A stretch of 64,000 nucleotides of DNA from Fimbriimonadaceae bacterium (GTDB taxonomy: Bacteria > Armatimonadota > Fimbriimonadia > Fimbriimonadales > Fimbriimonadaceae), in the NCBI GenBank assembly GCA_019638795.1, contig JAHBTB010000001.1, positions 248,001-312,000 on the forward strand. The letters are read 5' to 3'. The first letter of the stretch is position 1. The number at the start of each line of letters is the position of its first letter. Under the pieces are notes generated by a model. It was not told where the DNA came from and made no database searches. It saw nothing but the letters and a program-made list of their open reading frames with translations. Position numbers and translations under genes: made by a program. This document shows, one piece after another, positions 61,677-64,000 of this stretch.

Positions 61677-64000
61677 GTGCCCAGCCGACGCGCCCTTTCA
61701 TCGACCATCGTCCTTGCTTCTGCGTCCCTCAGCCTGGCCCAGTTGCCCGTCCAGGCCAAAGACCGCCACGAATACGACCTCCTCGACGTCGCCTGGGACA
61801 TCTCGTTCGACTTCGCCAAGGGCACAGTCAAGGGGGATGTCACCAACACCCTCAAGACGACGAAGGACGGCGCGCTACTCGTCTTTGACCGCCCCAAGCT
61901 GACGATCGACTCGGTGAAGGTCGATGGCAAGACAGTCGCCTTCGAGCAAAACGACACGGTCATGGCGGTGAGGGTGAAGGGGCGGGCAGGTCGGGTTATG
62001 AAAGTCCGCGTCCAGTACCATGGCGCGCCCGAGGCGGGCATCTACTTCGTCCCTGCCAAGTACGCCTTCCCCGCCAAGACCCCGGTTGTCTACACCCAGG
62101 GCGAAATGGTCGACAACCGCTACTGGCTCCCCACTTACGACTGGCCCGACGACAAGGCGACCAGCCAGGGAACCGTCCACCTTCCCAAGGGTTGGAAAGC
62201 CCTCTCCAACGGGCAGTTGCGCGGGGTCACCCATGGGAAGACCGAAGACGTTTGGCGTTGGCGGATCAGCCGCCCCCATTCGACATACCTCATTTCCTTG
62301 GTCGCGGGGCCTTACGACATCGTCGACGACGGCCACGCCAACGTCCCGGTGAGCACTTGGGTGCCCCAAGGCCTCGCCGACTGGGGCAAGGTGACCTTTG
62401 GCGGCACCGACAAGGTCATCGCCTTCTACAACAAGCTGACCGGTTTCGATTATCCGTGGGAGAAGTACAGCCAGTCGGCCGTGCCCGACTTCATGTTCGG
62501 GGGCATGGAGAACGTGACCTGCACCACGCAGACGATCGGAGCGCTGTTCCCGCCCTCGTACGTCGGTTTCAGCGACGCGACCGGCCTCGTGGCCCACGAA
62601 CTGGCCCACCAGTGGTTCGGCGACACGGTCACGTGCCCCGATTGGCCGCATGCCTGGATCAACGAAGGATGGGCGTCGTTCCTCCCGTCTTTCTGGACCA
62701 GAGAGAAGGAAGGCGAAGCCGCCTACACCATGGCCCGCCAGGGCACCCTGGACGGGGCCGCCTCGACCTCGATCTTCCAGTCCGACCGCGCGATGATCCA
62801 CACGAAGTACAAGGACCCGTTCGACCTCTTCGACGGATTTGCCTACGGCGGCGGCGCGGCGCGCATGTTCATGCTGATGCACGAGGTCGGCGAGGACAAG
62901 TTCTGGCCGGCGGTCAAGGCCTATCTCAACGAGCGCAAGTTTGAGAACGTCACGACCGAGCAGTTCTTCGCCTCGTTCTCCAAGTCGGTCGGCCGCGACC
63001 TCGACGCCTTCCGTCGCCAATGGTTCTACACCAAGGGTGCGCCGTCCCTGACCCTTGTGCGGAACGGTCAGCAGACGGTCGTCAAGCAAGCCAAGTACCC
63101 CTTGGCGTACCCGGTGCCGCTCGACGTCCTTCTTGTCGACCATGACGGGAAGGTCGAGAAGCGGAGCCTCCACCTGACCGAGGACGCTGCGATCGACATC
63201 CCGGGCGCAGACGGTCGCCTGGTGGTCCTCGACCCCGATTGCTGGCTGATGGCCCGTCTGGACTACGACGCCGGATACACCGCAGAGGATTGGAAACTGC
63301 TCTACCGCGTCGCCCCGAACGACGGCTGCCGGGACCGGCTGCTCAACGGGCCGATGGCCAAGGCCCTCACCAGCCCCGACTGGGTGGAGTTGGCGCGAAG
63401 GGAACGCAACCCCCGGCTCCTCCGGAACATGGTGGGCCGGATCGACAACGCCGACATCGTCCTCGAACTGACGAACCACGCCGACAAGCAGGTCGCCACC
63501 ACCGCTCTCGGCAGTTTGGGCCGGTTCAAGGGCAACGACGCCGTCCGGGCCAAGCTCGAACGAGTCTGGAAGTCCCCTGACTTCCCGGAGTACATGAAGA
63601 ACTCCGCCCTCCAGGCGCTCTTCCAAATCGAGCCCTCGGACGCCCTCGCCGACGAGGCTTGGGCCAAACCCAGCCAGATGCTCGGGTACCAAGGCCAGGC
63701 CCTCGGCTATTGGACCGGGAAGGCCGACGACAAGGCGCGTCGCTTGTGCCTCACTCTGGTCACCTCGGACGCCACCGCCGAACCCCTCCGTATCAGCGCG
63801 CTCCGGGCACTGGGCCACATCAAAGACAAGCCGGGGAGCCGTGAAGTTTACGACACCCTGGTCGGCTATCTGAAGGAGCGGAGCAACTCACCGCTCCGGA
63901 CGGCGATCAATGCCCTCGCGGACTATGGCGACCCCGCCGCGGCGCCCCTCATCGAAGCTCACCGGAACCACAGCCTCTTCTTCGTCCGTCAAGACGTCGA
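61677..64000 (+). CDS. M1-family zinc aminopeptidase, partial (C-terminus outside window)
   Basis: At least 774 residues are in the window. A signal peptide (about 1-22) is followed by the M1 N-domain, exopeptidase GGMENVT (near 275), zinc motif HELAHQWFGD (His307, Glu308, His311) and NEGWAS (Glu330), i.e. HEXXH-x18-E. Behind the catalytic domain the chain continues as helical HEAT-like repeats to the window edge (for example LRISALRALGHIKDKPGSRE). It cleaves N-terminal residues from peptides outside the cytoplasm. The GTG at 61677 gives the signal peptide directly. The frame is open through 64000. Confidence 0.92.
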   Translation, partial: MPSRRALSSTIVLASASLSLAQLPVQAKDRHEYDLLDVAWDISFDFAKGTVKGDVTNTLKTTKDGALLVFDRPKLTIDSVKVDGKTVAFEQNDTVMAVRVKGRAGRVMKVRVQYHGAPEAGIYFVPAKYAFPAKTPVVYTQGEMVDNRYWLPTYDWPDDKATSQGTVHLPKGWKALSNGQLRGVTHGKTEDVWRWRISRPHSTYLISLVAGPYDIVDDGHANVPVSTWVPQGLADWGKVTFGGTDKVIAFYNKLTGFDYPWEKYSQSAVPDFMFGGMENVTCTTQTIGALFPPSYVGFSDATGLVAHELAHQWFGDTVTCPDWPHAWINEGWASFLPSFWTREKEGEAAYTMARQGTLDGAASTSIFQSDRAMIHTKYKDPFDLFDGFAYGGGAARMFMLMHEVGEDKFWPAVKAYLNERKFENVTTEQFFASFSKSVGRDLDAFRRQWFYTKGAPSLTLVRNGQQTVVKQAKYPLAYPVPLDVLLVDHDGKVEKRSLHLTEDAAIDIPGADGRLVVLDPDCWLMARLDYDAGYTAEDWKLLYRVAPNDGCRDRLLNGPMAKALTSPDWVELARRERNPRLLRNMVGRIDNADIVLELTNHADKQVATTALGSLGRFKGNDAVRAKLERVWKSPDFPEYMKNSALQALFQIEPSDALADEAWAKPSQMLGYQGQALGYWTGKADDKARRLCLTLVTSDATAEPLRISALRALGHIKDKPGSREVYDTLVGYLKERSNSPLRTAINALADYGDPAAAPLIEAHRNHSLFFVRQDV

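Noticed and set aside
61875-63818. Minus-strand frame of 647 codons
   Set aside because: It is antisense to the M1 aminopeptidase, whose HEXXH-x18-E and GGMEN motifs prove the plus frame.

Overview
The window is GC-rich bacterial chromosome with dense, mostly short-spaced genes, many 4-bp start/stop overlaps and no phage, transposase or CRISPR signal. DUF1559-type pseudopilins (three, one partial), a PilV/PilW/PilX-like minor pilin run, LL-diaminopimelate aminotransferase, several glycoside hydrolases and ECF sigma/anti-sigma pairs suggest an Armatimonadota (Fimbriimonadia-like) or related lineage. That placement is inference; no rRNA is present to confirm it.

Layout: 1-5.2 kb holds a divergent pseudopilin, an LCP-pseudopilin-unknown operon, and a two-gene operon of coiled-coil membrane proteins. 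5.3-10.3 kb has small membrane proteins, a cyclophilin and a class I ribonucleotide reductase large subunit behind a 355-bp leader. 10.3-19.1 kb has GH127, an ECF sigma/anti-sigma pair, a beta-CASP nuclease with GH15, a nucleoside phosphorylase coupled to a divergent DprA, and DinB. 19.1-28.5 kb has FliL-like, ornithine aminotransferase, pheS-VOC-pheT, a membrane glycosyltransferase-like protein, TlpA and RqcH. 28.5-37.7 kb has a HAD phosphatase, a second ECF pair, a cytochrome c/copper monooxygenase fusion, SDR, sensor kinase, Lgt, Mrp and an M48 protease. 37.8-42.2 kb is the pilin region. 42.2-46.9 kb is amino acid and folate synthesis (trpB, asd, folC, dapL). 47.0-52.3 kb has GH5, LacI, a DUF1559 pilin, a lipoprotein and tRNA-Pro. 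52.6-64 kb has acyl-CoA carboxylase beta, infC-rpmI-rplT, GH78/CorA/GH20, hemW and a truncated M1 aminopeptidase.

Functional links: five glycosidases point to plant or microbial glycan use; asd and dapL belong to the aspartate/lysine-DAP route; pheST, infC, rpmI, rplT and rqcH serve translation and ribosome rescue; the pilins and LCP protein serve the cell surface. The most striking features are a repeated GGTANNNT element 6-11 nt before many start codons (leaderless-type promoters), an ATA-initiated infC overlapped by a 15-codon ORF, a PheT lacking its tRNA-binding domain with a VOC gene wedged between pheS and pheT, and the coiled-coil membrane protein pair.
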